Assembly: GCA_016801885.1 (NCBI GenBank)
Contig: CM028901.1
Span: forward strand, 15,201,095-15,265,094
DNA from: Toxotes chatareus
Taxonomy: Eukaryota; Chordata; Actinopteri; Toxotidae
Direction: 5' to 3'
Length of the DNA stretch: 64,000 nucleotides
The translations under genes and the position numbers were made by a program. Within the stretch, counting starts at the first letter, position 1; every line of letters starts with the position of its first letter. Of the stretch, positions 36,641 through 50,165 are shown piece by piece. The notes under the pieces were generated by a model. The model was given only the letters and a program-made list of their open reading frames with translations. It ran no database searches and had not been told where the DNA came from.

Positions 36641-39600
36641 CTCTTAGCTCTGTTTTGGTCATCAACACAGGGGTTGGTGGGAGAGTTGCAGTAGGGCGGG
36701 GGGAGGGGGGCATGAAGTGAAAGGGACATGCTGGTTTTCAAGGGAAGTTAGCTGTTGTAGTTTGGCCCAATGAGCAGTTCCAGCTGCAGCAGTAGCTTTG
36801 ACGCACAATTCACGGATGCAATTAAAGTACTTGAAGTAGCAAAATGAAACGATTTCTGATACCAAGAGGATTGTTGCCGAAAAAGGAGACAGCTGCCTTG
36901 ACTTTGTCTGAGGAGAGGGCCCACAGAGTTAGAGTCTGAAAGGCTCTGGTCTCCTCCAACTCCTGAAGGAAATTTCCACTATGTTCAACAGCTAATTGCA
37001 AACTTTGTCTGTTTGTCATTCAGTGCTGGGCAGGTGGGGTGCGGAGGATTTATCAGAGCTTTTTTTTTTTATGAAAACAGCTGCAGCTGGAAACAGGACA
37101 GATGCAGTGAGTGAACCAAAACAATAGAAAAAAAAAATGTCAGGGGCAGCAACAACAGTGAGCTGAGAGATTCTAACAGACTCCATAGAGCATAGAGGAA
37201 GCGAAGGATCTCTGTGGGTTCACTACTCAAAGAAGTCACCTTTCACATTACACATAAGTCAAGTTTCCATCCAAATTTCATGCAAAGTTTAACCAATTTC
37301 CAGAAAATTGGCAAAAGAAAATGCAAAACAATGTGCATTTCCATCCACTGTTTGCAAAAATCAGGAGACAACATGCAGATAAACAGCTGGTGGGGCTAAT
37401 TCTGGCAGTCAGATGCCATAGATTGTTGCAGAAAAGGAGGCCGTGATGAGATAACATGATTAAAAAAGCACCACTCAGACCTCACATGATCCAAAACCAC
37501 GAGGAAAACCAAATGGAAATATGGCATTTCTGTTTGTTTCAGGTTACAGTTTCCTCATCACTCCACACAGATCTGATGCTCTCGTCTGCCAGTGTTTTTT
37601 TAGTCTCTGAAGTGGAGCAGAAACATCAGTGAGCATTTAAGTCACATCCTTCATGTCCACCATGATTTATTCACTAGGTCTGTTTCCATTGCACTTTGTC
37701 ATATTTTGCTTTTATCAATACACCACCTTCTCCACCTGGAAACATTTTTTGGGGATATTTTAACTTTGTTTTCCTAATTTTAAACATTTATACTCAGCTC
37801 ATTATTAACATATAACTATTGATTTGTACAGCTTTAAGGTCTGGAAAACATTGCTTGCCGTCCTTATTTAAAGAAAGTCACAATCTTCCTCTGACCCAGC
37901 CACCCTGACCTCCAACCCAAGACTTTCTGCAGAAATACTTTTGTCACGTTGCTTCCGCTTTTTGAACTAATAGAAGACAATAGTTTGATGATCCCATCTC
38001 AAACTCCACCTAGATTCTCCACTTTCTTTTCATTTCAGGTATGCAAGTGAAGCGCCAGGATGCAATAGAAGGATTCAGAGGGCTAATACTTTATTACTCG
38101 CCAAACTGCTGCAGTGCTCTAGACTACATCAAAAGTTTGCACTGATCGAATTCATATTTACACACTTCCTGTCAGGGAATGAAGTTCTCAAGGTCGCTGA
38201 ATGAGCAAGTGCTGGACTGCCTGCACCAGCAATTAAGACTAAATAAACAAGAATGGATTCTGTACGTGTAGGGTCATTGTGCCAAGAAAGAAATGTGAGA
38301 CCAGCTGGATTAAGAGATGTGAGTGGACCCTCGCATTGGTCAGTGTACAGTAAGGACAGTCCCGGCTGGAATATGCAGTCACTCGGTTGTCCGTTTGCTC
38401 TGCAGAGCTCTTTTTTTTTTCTTGGGGAGACAAGGTAGACAGTGTGAAAAAGGGAGTCTGAGGCAGAAGCTGAGGAGCCTGAACAGAGGAGCAGGTAATC
38501 CTCTGTATAGCCTGTGGAGGTTGGGTGCTGTAGCTCTGCAGAGAATTTGAGATTCCTCAATTCTTGCCAGGTATGTAATCCACCTTATGAGTAAGTCCTG
38601 TTACGTCTACCCTCACTGTACTTCTCTCAATGACACTTGCATCAGAGGATGGAGATCCACTGAATGGTTTATGCTCTTATTTTGTGAAACAGGCTCTGAG
38701 TGTGCTCCCTGATGAATCTGAGCAGCAGTGCTGGATTCAGCGGGAAGCACAACAAACAACCCCCTAAGGCTATAAGGAACAGAAGCCAACAGACACACGT
38801 CACTGAAATATGGGATACACAGAATGCACAAGGCAAGAGATGCCATCGCCAAGAATGGTAATGAGAAAGTGGAAAAGACGGCGCTGGGACGGCACAGTGA
38901 GAATCAGTCCTCACAGCTAGAAACAGCGGTGTGCAGCTGGCAAAAGTAACAAGCAAAACTTAGACTTAACAAGCATCAGTGGCATCATGAGTGACAGATT
39001 GTCAGATATAAAATAAAAACACCTCATTGTCTGAGTAGAACATGACTGATGACCAACCAGTAAGAACTGGCAGGTTAAAAGACGTCTAGACTTTGAAATT
39101 ATGCTAAATTAGCGATGGGTAATTAATTGCTTTTCAATGACATGTAGGCACAGAATTACTGTTGAAACAACTTGCAACCTAAACAGCTAAAAATTTTTAA
39201 CCAAACTTAGCCCAGACTGTTATCTGTTAATACACAGACATTTAGACCAGACATTTGGTGGGTACAGTGCAGGTGCCATGTCAGCGGAACCAGCAGAGAG
39301 ATCACTGTAGGATGTCATAATTTAGTTTGATCATTGTAAGCAGGTTATCGCCCATGTCAGTCCAAACATCTGTGATTAGACCAACAAGAATATTTTAGGA
39401 AAGTCAGAATGAGACTGACATCTGTTTATGAACTTTTTTTTTCACTTTCCATTATAATTAGTACCAAACTGCATCTTGGAAGTATTCTACTAATTTATAG
39501 CTAAATAACCAGATAATTTAGTTTGTTCAATTATTCATTGTTATCAGGCTTTTTGCTCCTGCTACACTACGTTTGACAGGGAAATGATGCACTTCTTCAC

Positions 39601-41555
39601 AACAACATATTTATCTTAAATCAGTGGATAATTAGCTGATATATATATATGATATAATCTATTCTTGCAGATAAAGCTACCCATCAATTTCAACAATTTA
39701 GACTTAATAATATCTGGACACACACACACACGTATATACTTTTAAGGCAGCAGTGTTACAGTGTGATATTCCTATTTTTATGTAAATATAGGAGCTGAAT
39801 ATTTCTTCCACACTGTCAGAGCTTATATACTGTGAACACCAGATACACACAAGCTCTTTCAGTTGGTTAAATACAAAATGTGTGCTCGATATCTCGGCAG
39901 TCCATGACATTTCCTACAACATATATACAATAACTCTTTTACCCAGCAGCATCTGGTCCAGGTCAGCGTGAACTTGTCTGACTGACCATTACGACCACGA
40001 CATCAGAGCAGCCTGCTCAGAGTGATTACCAGGCGACACTCTCTCTGGATTTGGGTTGAGGTTCTGTTGATGGATGTAACCCACCCCCACAGAGTAATGA
40101 TATCAAAAATAACACCCATTTTTGCTCAGAACACAGTTCAGTTATGATGTAAAGTTCTGGCTGAATTATTTATGGTTCTTGCCTTTGTTGTGTTTTGTTG
40201 TTGCTGCGCTCACAATAACTCATCCAAGCTGCTGCAGATGCCAAAAATATGCCACAGGTAATTTTACGTGGCGCTATATGACTTATTGTCATGGTAAATC
40301 CAACCTTCGACATGCTTAACAGACACATGCTGCAGGATCAGGTGAGATTAGTTGAGGATCGCCAGACAAAAGTGCTTCCTATACAATCTTTCATCCTCAG
40401 TCAGAGAGATTATTCTAATGTCACTGTGTGTGACCTGTGGTACAGCATTGGTGTCAGATTTTAAAAAGTTTTAGTCTTGATAACAGCGATTAGATATAAA
40501 GATATAAAGCTGAGGTAAATGATAATGATTGTGAATCGTTAATGGTGCTACCTACAGAGATTCACACCTACATTTCTCTGTTTATCTTTCAGATGCTCTT
40601 TCTCATATGCATTCAGTCACACATACTTTCACAAAGCGGATTTAGAGGCCTACCTATCGCCTGAAAACTATTAATCAACAATGAGTCATCCAACTCCTTA
40701 TCAGATAGTCATTGTAGCACTGCTCTTCAATCTTCTGTGTTTCACTTCAGCTCCCAGCACAACGCTGCCTGGGAGCAATTTCAGTGATAAAACACCACGG
40801 GGGAGATGAGTATTAACAAAGGTGACTCATGCTTCTGCAACCTTCAAGGCAAATCATAATTCCATATTTCATTTGAAAGGATGTTTCACTAATTTTCTCC
40901 TTTTTAAATGCATGCTGTGAGCTGTCTTTGAAGTCTCTCCTCTGAAGACTGTTTGTGTCTGTCCTCTGCCAGTGATCTCAGAGTGCGAGCGAGCTACTAC
41001 AGCGGCTGCAGTGATGAACATGACTAGAGGAGTTTACTATGAGACGCTGAGCTTGTCAGCGGCACGCATGGATCAGTTTGTGAGATTACTCGGGTCAAAA
41101 ATGTATGGTTTGTTCTGATGTGTGAATTAATGAGTGAAACCTGGATTAACCCTTGGGGAGCAGAACCCTCATAGCCACACAGTATGAGCTCTTTTTAGAT
41201 TGACATTTTGCCGCAGCTGTTTCGAGCACTGCATTAGTCCTCATGATAATTAAAGCCGCACTACGCTGCACTTTTTGAAACAAAAAGCTGCTCACTTCCA
41301 ATGAAAAAATAAGAAAAAAAAAGAATCCTTTAGTATGAAAATGATCACAGACAAGCCTGGCTGGTAAAAATTAAAAGTCCACTAACAGGATTACTGAGCG
41401 TTTACATTTTTTTTAAATTCAGTTACTTTCTGCTGCCATTTGTCACTGTCAGCTCACACAGTTCCTCCATACAGCTTTAAAGGCTCATTTCAGTTTATTA
41501 CAACTTGCTTCTTATATAAATAATCTTGGTCATCATGCATTTTGTTCACACTAAC

Positions 41556-41640
41556 CAGTGTTGGGCAGTAACACAATTCTAAGTATTTAGTCAGTAAAGT
41601 GTTATCAGTGCAGTAATACATTAGTAACACATGACTAATG
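41556..41640 (+). mobile_element. hAT-type terminal repeat fragment (CAGTGTTGGGCAGTAAC)
   Basis: cagtgttgggcagtaacaca, then cagtaatacattagtaacac: from memory this resembles ends of abundant teleost hAT-derived elements (CAGTGTTGGG.AGTAAC...TTACTAAT). It is short and degraded. Confidence 0.5.
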
Positions 41641-42749
41641 CAATGATAGATTGAATGTTATCATGGGATCCACAAGCCTGATAACTTAAACAAAAATCTA
41701 TCAACTTGTATGTATAGTGTATTGTGACAGTAGCAGAAATGAGACAAGTCACATCAGACTGTTATGGCTGTTTCTCGGAGACAGCTCGTACCAGCATGGA
41801 CCCAGTACAGATTCATATCAATATGAATTCATATCATATCAAGTTAATTACTAAGAAAATTAATCAGAAATCTGATCAGTCTGACAATCCGACATGTTTC
41901 ACAACACATTTCCAGGTTTGCCAAACTTATTTGGTGGAGAAAACTAAATCAAATGGTAAACATTTTATTCACAATTTACAGACCAACTTCCTCCCTCAGC
42001 TTTGGCCTGGCATACTTCCAGCAGTGATGTGAACACGTTACTGTGCAATAAGAAATTTGCACAGTTTGTTTTACCACCAAATAAAGTGCTTTAGATAACT
42101 GCTGGCTTGTTCATCACCAGTCTCGTGATTCTTGCCCAGTTGGACTTTGTTGCAGCTATTTTACCATGTTCTCAGATCTCAGAAAATACTTTGTACAGTA
42201 CAATGTTATCATAACAATAAAAATGATATTCAAAACTGTGAAAATAAGCTCCAAGTTGTAATAAATCAAAATTATCCTATCCTAAGTCCTTCAGTCCACC
42301 AGGGTGGAGAATGTGTTACACTGACAATACGGTTCTGAGCCTCATATTGTCAACACCCTTTAGTCCACTTTCCTATTGGGTCTTTTCAATTTATAGCAAA
42401 ACGTATTAACCTTCCTAAATGACATTTAGCAGAGAGAGAGCTGCCAGATTACTGGGACAGAAGCAATTGAAAGAGAAAGCTATTTTCAGAAACAGCAACT
42501 CAAACTTTAAAGTTATTTCACCAATAAACAGTCAAGGAAACGTCGATGAACTGTCAATAACGTAAAGGCCAGTAATTAGTGCTGTGAAGGGAGGCTTACT
42601 GGTTCTTAGCTGACAATTATGGGCCAGAGCCATATGGATTTCTGTTTGGTCACTGAGGTGAGGTTCTGCACCGTGCTTCGCCACACACAGTTTGTACCCG
42701 ATTTAACAGCTCGAAACTCGATTTGCGGTTATTTCTCTGTCACTGAAAC

Positions 42750-43330
42750 TCTCCTGCTCATTACCTACTGGACATGTGCACCACATATGCAGTTATTTTC
42801 AAGAACATTAACATACCTACAGCTCACCAAGGATGATGTTAAAAGAACATTTTACATCGAATCGAGTCAGACTCTGAATGTAGATTATGTAGAAACACTG
42901 ACACATTATCATGTTTTTAGATGATATACTGAACTTGTTAGTCAGGAGCTTCTTATTTACAAACTCCATTCATTCAGTCATGTTTCTGGCCACTTGACGA
43001 CTCTAAGTCCAATATTCACTCTCATGTTTGGTTCACATCATCTCCTGAAAAGCAAAATGTGGCTGCTTCACTGTGAAAAGCTCCACTGTCTTCACAGCTA
43101 GTTGCTAACTCTGTGTCGGCAATTTTGTGCTGGACTGCTGAGTTTTACAGCTTTTCCACGGAAAACAGTTATCTGCTGAGGCAGATAACTGGAAGGAAGG
43201 CTGTGGGCTTAAAACCGAGACAGCGAGCTGAAAGATGCTTATACATTTTGTATGGCTATGCTCATCATTCTGAACAATCACCTGTCACACTGGAAACATG
43301 GTCAAAGTTCCCTGACATATTGTAGTACAC
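42750..43330 (+). repeat. dispersed repeat, probable
   Basis: Segments such as ccacggaaaacagttatctg, ctgaggcagataactggaag and gctagttgctaactctgtgt resemble a percomorph interspersed repeat from memory. A perfect 11-bp inverted repeat (cagttatctgc / gcagataactg, 43166-43191) lies inside. Confidence 0.45.
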
Positions 43331-46090
43331 ACGTGGAAGAGTTTGTAACCACTGCAAAATTTCAACAAGAGATTTTCACTCCTTTGCTAATTAACTGGTT
43401 ATTACCCTGCGTGTTGATTTATCATTTTATTTAAATGATCAGTGTCTGCTTTGTTCTGCTCATTTGTGTTTTTCTTTTTTTAATCACATCCTTTATACTG
43501 ACTGCTTTATTGTTATTTTGAGAGGTCCACTGTATTAGTCTCTGGTACAACATCTTCTTCTATTTGTTAAGTGACTTAATTGTGGTTGTGCAAGTTGCAA
43601 ACCAAAAAAAAATCATTGAAAAAAAAAGAAAATTAAAAAAATAGACTAAATAATATTTCACTACTCCAGGATTATTTTTTCTCTGCAGCTCCAAAAACCC
43701 CTCTGAATCTGCTTCAGGGGATTGTAGTGTTGTGTTCTTGCAGCTGAACTAGAGAATCACTGGAAACCTGCAGCACAATAACAGCATCACTTCTGCTCAG
43801 TGTTGATAACTGTCATTAACTTCAAAGCTTAATCTCCTTGCTCTTCCAATAAAATGTCAATTAAACCTCTGGAGAGAGCATTACACTGAACGCATGCGAC
43901 AGCAGCTGTAGCTGTGCAATCGTTACAGTTTCTTCAGATATTTAAAGACATGTTGCGTTCACATCCTGGAGCCTGGCCCTGGCAGGACTCTGAGCTGTCC
44001 CAGGTGTCACTCTATATCCCCTGTTAGGCTTCACCTAATGAAGCTCATTGCCCGGCATCGGGAAATACAGCCATTGAGTGCTGCTAAGCAACAGGCACCT
44101 CGCGCCGTTCTCACTAAAATCACCTCCCCAGAGAAACTGACACCACTTGGCCTGGTGTGCCCTGCTGCCTATCTACCAACAGACTTGTAACAGGGATATG
44201 TTTTGCTGTAGTCAGAGGGTCATCTCAAACTGATGTCTCTTTTTGCAAGACGCAGATATGTGATTTCAGTCCCAGCCCGGTCTGTGATTATGTTGAACCA
44301 CAGCAGCCGGTCAGCCTTCACTAATGGTCAGCTAGTCACCTCTTGGCTCCTCGCTACAGCTTGTTTGTCACGTGGCCTCTTAAGGCTGAAGACACAGAGC
44401 AGGCTGGCTTTCCAGTTTTCCTCCTTTGGTTTTGTACCTCACATCCCTTTTTGTGGCAATTACTTCTGCAGCAGATCAGCCTTTCTAATACACATGCAAT
44501 GACTTGAGACTAATCAAGCTTTTTATTTACATAAATTATCATATGTATCGCAGTTACTTTGCACAAACCAAACACACCTGCATGCATAATAGTGCAGCAG
44601 TCACACAACTGAGCAGTCTTAAAGAGCACATGTTGCATATCATGTTTCACAATACTAAGTCGGCTGCACGTTATATTCCCTTTATTTATCATGCATTGAT
44701 TATCATATTATTAAGAACTAACACACAGCAGTGTCGTTTTATAACACAAACTGCAGGCGATGCTGTGAGAGTTGTAGCTCTCATCCCGCTGGTTTATTTG
44801 TTTTGCTTATTTTTTTTTTTTACCTATGTAATTCTACTGTCACTGTGCTATCACACTGTATTTGTTTTCCAGCCTCCGGGGGTACCGCATTTAGTATCAG
44901 AGACACTACTCATGTATCAAAAATGCTAGCGGACCACACACTGTGCACAAGCCGCCAACGCTGATTTCATGCTGCTGTTCCATGGCAAGGAGACCACACA
45001 CTCCCACTCTTTCTACAGATGGAATAAAGTGGTTGTGATAAGACCGTGTGGGAGTGCATTACAGTGCAGCGCTACAGAGGGAAGATGATTGTCAGGGTCC
45101 AGCAGGAGAGAATTAACAGCAGGTGGTGGTGATGGAGCAGCAGTGGTCATTTGCACTCTTACTACACCTGCTGACAAATTACATAAAATACCCCGGAGTT
45201 TGATGCTCATGGTGATTGGAGGGAATAACATGTCAGAAAGGAAAATGATCAGAATGTGTGACTGTAGGAACAAAGTGTACGAACATAACAATAAGATGAA
45301 ATGCAAAGCCTTCTTGTGCCCTGAGCTGCAAGGAGGAACACCCAGCAGCTTGGCAGCTGGGTACTGTGTCATGCTGACTCACAGCCTGGGGCGGCCATAG
45401 TGGATCAAAATGCAACTAGCAGCCAAAGGATGACGTGAGAACTTCTGTTGCAGTGCCCAGACTGCTGGGAAATGTCTCTTATATTCAGGTAATGAAGCTC
45501 AGAGGTCTTTAGGTATGACAATGAAAGAACACAACAGATATCCTCACAGTGCAAGGTGCTTAAAGGATGGTGTTATTCTACATTTTCTTTCTAAGCAAAT
45601 CCACAGGAAACACTGATAACTGCAATGCATTACTGCATCTCTCAGTACTTTCAGACTTCCTATGAACACCCAATTGTTGCTACTAAAGACAAATATATCA
45701 ATACACACGTCTAAAACTCATAATTAACACATTCTGTCTTGTTTGTTTCATCTATACACAAAGTGAAATGCAAGAATGACAAGATATGGAGTTAGGGTGC
45801 ATTACATAATGTCACCTAACCATAGAGAGTCAAAGAGAAACCAAATCTTCAGAGTTTTGTTCCACAAATGAGAAAACCTCTTTCAGGTTCCCACTAATCA
45901 GTATTTCCACCGCCTTTAATGAACATTATTTCCCATAAGCCCTAGCTCTTCTCTGGCTAAATGTCACAGCTCAAACACAGAGGCAAGTCTGCGGGCAAGT
46001 CAAGGGGTCATGGCTTGTTCAGCACCTGTCGTTGCCACCTTGATGTTGCCAGGCAACCGGCTGAGGATAGCTGTTTCCCTTTGCTTCCAG

Positions 46091-46172
46091 CCATGATGCT
46101 AGGCTATGCTAACCACCTCCTGGCTTCCATCTCCATATTGCACATATATGAGAGTGGTATTGATCCTCTCAG
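46091..46172 (+). repeat. dispersed percomorph repeat fragment
   Basis: ccatgatgctaggctatgct, then aaccacctcctggcttccat, then atatgagagtggtattgatc corresponds to the interior of the same family seen at 11655 and 21630 (from memory, ..GCTAAGCTAACC..CTGGCTG..ATGAGAGTGGTATCAATC). Confidence 0.6.
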
Positions 46173-47369
46173 CAGTGGATTAATAGACATTTAGAGCAAT
46201 AGTGAGTATTTACAGCATCACGACAGTAAGCTGTATATGTGGGATTGACTCAAAATAGTGCCAGTGTTTTAAATACAGGACAATGTCCCGCAGCGCCAAC
46301 ACAGCAATCATCATTACAACTAACTCCAGCAATGCAAGAAAAACCTGGAGGTTATAAACAAGCAACAGGCAAGACAGATATCTTAAACCACTTTATCTAT
46401 AAGGTGGTAAAACTGAAAGTGAGCTCACTCAAAATGTTGGTTTGAATTAAAGTTGTAAAACTTTAATTTCCCCTTAAAGATGAGGCCCTATAATGTACAG
46501 TCCTCTATATTTCACTCGGAGACAAAGAGCAAAGTTTGATCTCAGCTTTTACGTTTCCATCTCAAGTTGTAATAAACAAGAATTATCAATAAGGCTTCCT
46601 TCCTCGCACATTCAACAACATTTCATGTGTAAATGTCTTTCAAAGGTAAGGTTATGTCAGTATTTGATACAGTTAGTTTAAAAACTCAACTCTGATACCA
46701 TCTAGTCTCATATATAATGCAGCCCAGCATGCATGTTTTAACATCTCCTATAAGTATTTTGATGAAATAAATGCATTCATATTTTTGTATAATTAATAAG
46801 CAGACCTCGTTGCACTGGGTGTCCTTCATGCTATTTTTATTTTCATGAAAAGTCATGAGGGTCATGTCAGATGTGACACAGGCTAGGTTTAGTTATATAA
46901 AGTTATTAATGTACAGCAGTATATTGGTGCAAACTTTTCTCTTCCTGTTTATCAAATATGACAAGTATTGCCATTCAGTGGCAGCACATTGTGCCAGGAT
47001 GGTATAAGGTGTGCTTGTTTTATTAACTGCTGAGTTTATTGTATTTTGACATTTCTGGCAAAAAGAATTTCAGAGATTCTGAAAACAAGACGTTTGAGCT
47101 GCTTAGTCATAGTGATAACCCCTCAGAGATATTTAGCAGCCCAATTGGGGGCCTTGGGGGTCCTTTTGTTTTTGTCTGCCATGGTATTGATAAGCTCGTG
47201 CTTTTTCTCCTCTTATTTTGAAAGTGCTGTAAAATCCTAAGCATAAAGGCTATGGAACATAAATTTTGTGAAGCTAAAAAAATATAGAGAGAGCATTTTA
47301 GGGCACTGTACAGCACAGCACAGGGAAATTTAGGAAAAATTGGCAAGATGACTTTTTTTTTTTTTAAAC

Positions 47370-48545
47370 AAATAAACTTGACAGGAATGGACATGGTTCA
47401 TGACATCTGTGAGCAAATCAGGGATAAAGCAAAGTGGATTTTCTGCCTTTTCCGTTGCCTGTGAAAAGAGCACCGATGTAGCACAGTCAGCAAAGACTGT
47501 GAAGTCTTGTAGGAGCTGGCTGACCTGGAGACACTTTCAGGTACAGCAAAAGGAGCTGATATATTTTTTTTTGGCAGTGGAGAGAGTTCTGGAAAAGAAG
47601 AATCTGAAGTGGGAGAATCTGGCTGGCATTTCAAATGATGGAGCCACACCAACGGTAGGGAAGAAATCTGGCCTCACTGTGCTGGTATCGGAGAAAGTCT
47701 GTGAGTTTGGGGGGGAAGATTTAAAATAGCCACTGTATTTTACCCCAGCATCGGCTCTGTGCCAAATCAATCAGGCTTATTGTTGTTTCCTGTATCAACA
47801 AAAGATGTTGTCTCACTGTCAGGTCAAAGCTCTGCTGGGTGAGATGTGATTCACAGTTATAGGTTGTACCACCAGAAGGTGAGAGGGCTGAGCTGAGGGA
47901 AAGTTCTCTGTCGGCTTTTTGAGCTGAGCGATGAGATCAAGATGTTTCAAGAAAGGAAGGAAGGAAACGTTCCAGTGCCCACGGATGAGAAATGGACTTC
48001 GGGCCTGGCTCTTCTGGTGAGCGTCACAGAGCTGCTCAAAGATTTGAGTCTTCAGGTTCAAGGAGGTGACAGGTGACATGCCAACTTTTAACATTCATAT
48101 AATCATGAAAAATAATATAATGTAATAATTAAGTATAATATTATGAATTGTGTTTAGTATTTCAGTTTCCACCTCAGCTTTTACATGCCTGTGTTTTTTA
48201 TGCCCAGATTCTTACACTGTTCCTCTCTTTTGCTCGTGTCCCCACATTCAGGAAATTTGGCCCATTTCCCCAGTCTTACAGAGGAAGGCTTGATGGAAGA
48301 CAATGTGCTCAAGTACATGGACACTCTCAGCAATCATGTGCTGGAGTTAAACAGGCGCTTTGAAGATTTCAGAGACAATGCAACGGTCTTTGAGCTATTT
48401 GCTCAGGCTTTTTCTGTCACTGCGGAGTGTACTGCACAGTGAGGAGCTTCAAATGGAACTAATTGAACTCCAGTGTGTTTCACAACTCCAAAACAAGGTC
48501 AGAGCTCTTCCCTTACTGGACTTCTACAGATGTGTTCAGAAAGGT
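47370..48545 (+). pseudogene. degraded hAT-family transposase (Charlie / GTF2IRD2- and ZBED-like type)
   Basis: Four colinear pieces of an hAT transposase are visible, separated by frameshifts and stops. First, FSAFSVACEKSTDVAQSA (about 47433), the counterpart of the catalytic 'DESTD' block with Asp changed to Glu. Second, LAVERVLEKKNLKWENLAGI then SNDGATPTVGKKSGL (47562-47690). Third, GKVLCRLFELSDEIKMFQER then VPTDEKWTSGLALLVSVTEL (47897-48077). Fourth, LKYMDTLSNHVLELNRRFED (about 48309) and, after another shift, SEELQMELIELQCVSQLQNK then VRALPLLDFYRC (to about 48540). The order matches domesticated relatives such as GTF2IRD2 and ZBED5-like proteins from memory. The C-terminal dimerisation (hATC) block is missing. 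It is inactive and lies antisense within kcnk9 intron 1. Confidence 0.8.
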
Positions 48546-48550
48546 GTCAA

Positions 48551-48623
48551 TTTCAAAATAATAAAAAAGGCTACTCTTTAATCTGCTTAACAGTAAAGAG
48601 TAACCTTTTTATTATTTTTGAAA
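48551..48623. repeat. 30-bp-arm inverted repeat at the end of the hAT relic
   Basis: Arms 48551-48580 and 48594-48623 are reverse complements except for one substitution and a one-base shift in a T run, with a 13-base spacer atctgcttaacag. The outer end is tttcaaaataat. It begins 6-11 bases after the last recognisable transposase codon. Confidence 0.9.
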
Positions 48624-48765
48624 TTCTGTTTTAGATTTAGATTTTAAATTTCTATAAAACATAATACATTTTAATGTAATGTCATTTTGCATAACATCAA
48701 CATTTATTTTTGGCCTGTGGCCCACCATCCAGATTAATTTTTGGCCCTTCAAAGGAGATTTCGGC

Positions 48766-48790
48766 GACTCTGATGTTTAACATCAGAGTC
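48766..48790. repeat. palindrome, 12-bp arms, 1-base centre
   Basis: gactctgatgtt, then t, then aacatcagagtc: exact inverted repeat. It follows a 'ttggcccttcaaagga' segment that resembles the 3' terminal region of hAT elements and may lie close to the original transposon boundary. Confidence 0.9.
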
Positions 48791-49904
48791 ATTAAGTCAT
48801 GTTGGTTATTCTCTGTCTTCTTCTCTCCTGCAACATCCTTTCCTCCATTTTCTTCTTCAATGTTCAGCTAACATGGCTTTTCTCTGCAAGCTGCTTAAGA
48901 AGGACACCAACTGGATCTCAACCACAAACAGGCGCTATGGTTCATCAAGCAACAGTTCACCAACCCCACTCTCCACTCACACTGGCCTACTTGAGCCTGG
49001 ATGATCCCACTGTGCTTGTCGCTCTACTCGGCTTCCTCTATGCTGGAGTGGAACAGCCAGTCCCCATCACTTCAGTCCTCTAAGAAACTCAGAGGGTGAG
49101 AGAAGCCACTCACTGGCCTGCGGGCATTTGGACACATTTATCTCTATGGTCGAGGCTTCTCTCTCTCACACAGATGAGAAGACACTCGTAAAATGCTGGC
49201 CACAAGCCATTGACATTGTTGTGATGGATGAAATCAGTGGCACAGTGCAGAGAAGTGGTACTAACAATGATGGAGGAAAGCAGTAATGACAGTAGAGTCC
49301 AGTAGTCCAATATGCTGCAAACAGAATAATTCTGCCCGTTTTTTTCAGATTATCTACGTGTGCGAGCTGCTTCTTAATCTCCCATTGTCGCCTCATGGCT
49401 GCATCTTAGCTCAGCCTCGGGCTAGTTGCTGTTTCGAGGTAGATACCCCTTCGAGATGACTGACAAGTGTTGAGTCGGGAATTAGACTTGAGGAGAGCAA
49501 AGCAAGATTTACAAATGTACGCTCTGCCCAGAGGTGAAAAGTGAGATACTGTGGCTTTGAGGGTTCTGGCTTCAGGTTGAGATGTGCGGCTTATCTCGGC
49601 TGCTGTGGATGAACATTTTCACATGCCATTCAGACTTCTCAGCACAGCTGTCGCTGTACATTACTTAAATCAGGAGAAGAAATTCAGAACTCTTTTTTGT
49701 AGTTCAAGGTCTTAGTGTGACATTTCAAATTTCAGGTTTGTTGCAGTTTGGGTCTTTAATTTGTAATAGTTTGGTTATGTTATAAACAAGCAAACGCTTT
49801 GGCCAGATTTTCTAAAACTTGCAATCAAAAAAATGGTCAGTCAAAGTTGAACCAATCGATGTGTGTGTTTACAACTGAAAGTTTGGGTCATTATTTTACT
49901 GTTT

Positions 49905-50165
49905 TCTTTGTGCCAAATTTCAGAGCAACCCATCCAACAGTTCTAGATAATTAGATAAAAAGTCAGACAAAAAGTTTCAAATGCTTGAGAACAAGTTAGG
50001 GGATCACAAAAGTCAGCAGAAATCATCCTCTGCAAACCATGAAGAAACTTTCATGGAAATTCATTTAATACTTGTTGAGATGGTTTGGTCTGGACTAAAC
50101 CAATGGACTCACTGACATCTCCACAGTCATGCTGCTAGTAAGGCTAAAAGAATGGTCAAAGCCAA
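49905..50165 (+). repeat. dispersed percomorph repeat (copy 2)
   Basis: It includes caaatttcagagcaacccat, ttaggggatcacaaaagtca and gaaatcatcctctg. The last two match sequence at 51590-51650 in order and spacing, supporting a shared family with 33585-34080. Confidence 0.65.

Noticed and set aside
38129..38560. 143-codon minus-strand open frame in kcnk9 intron 1
   Set aside because: Low-information sequence with no domain, overlapped by open frames on both strands; no convincing splice sites.
44504..44929. 141-codon plus-strand open frame
   Set aside because: It runs through AT-rich DNA and a T run, with no family resemblance.
46018..46040. Possible second REST site (ttcagcacctgtcgttgcca)
   Set aside because: Only the left half-site matches; the right half GGACAGCG is absent at any usual spacing.
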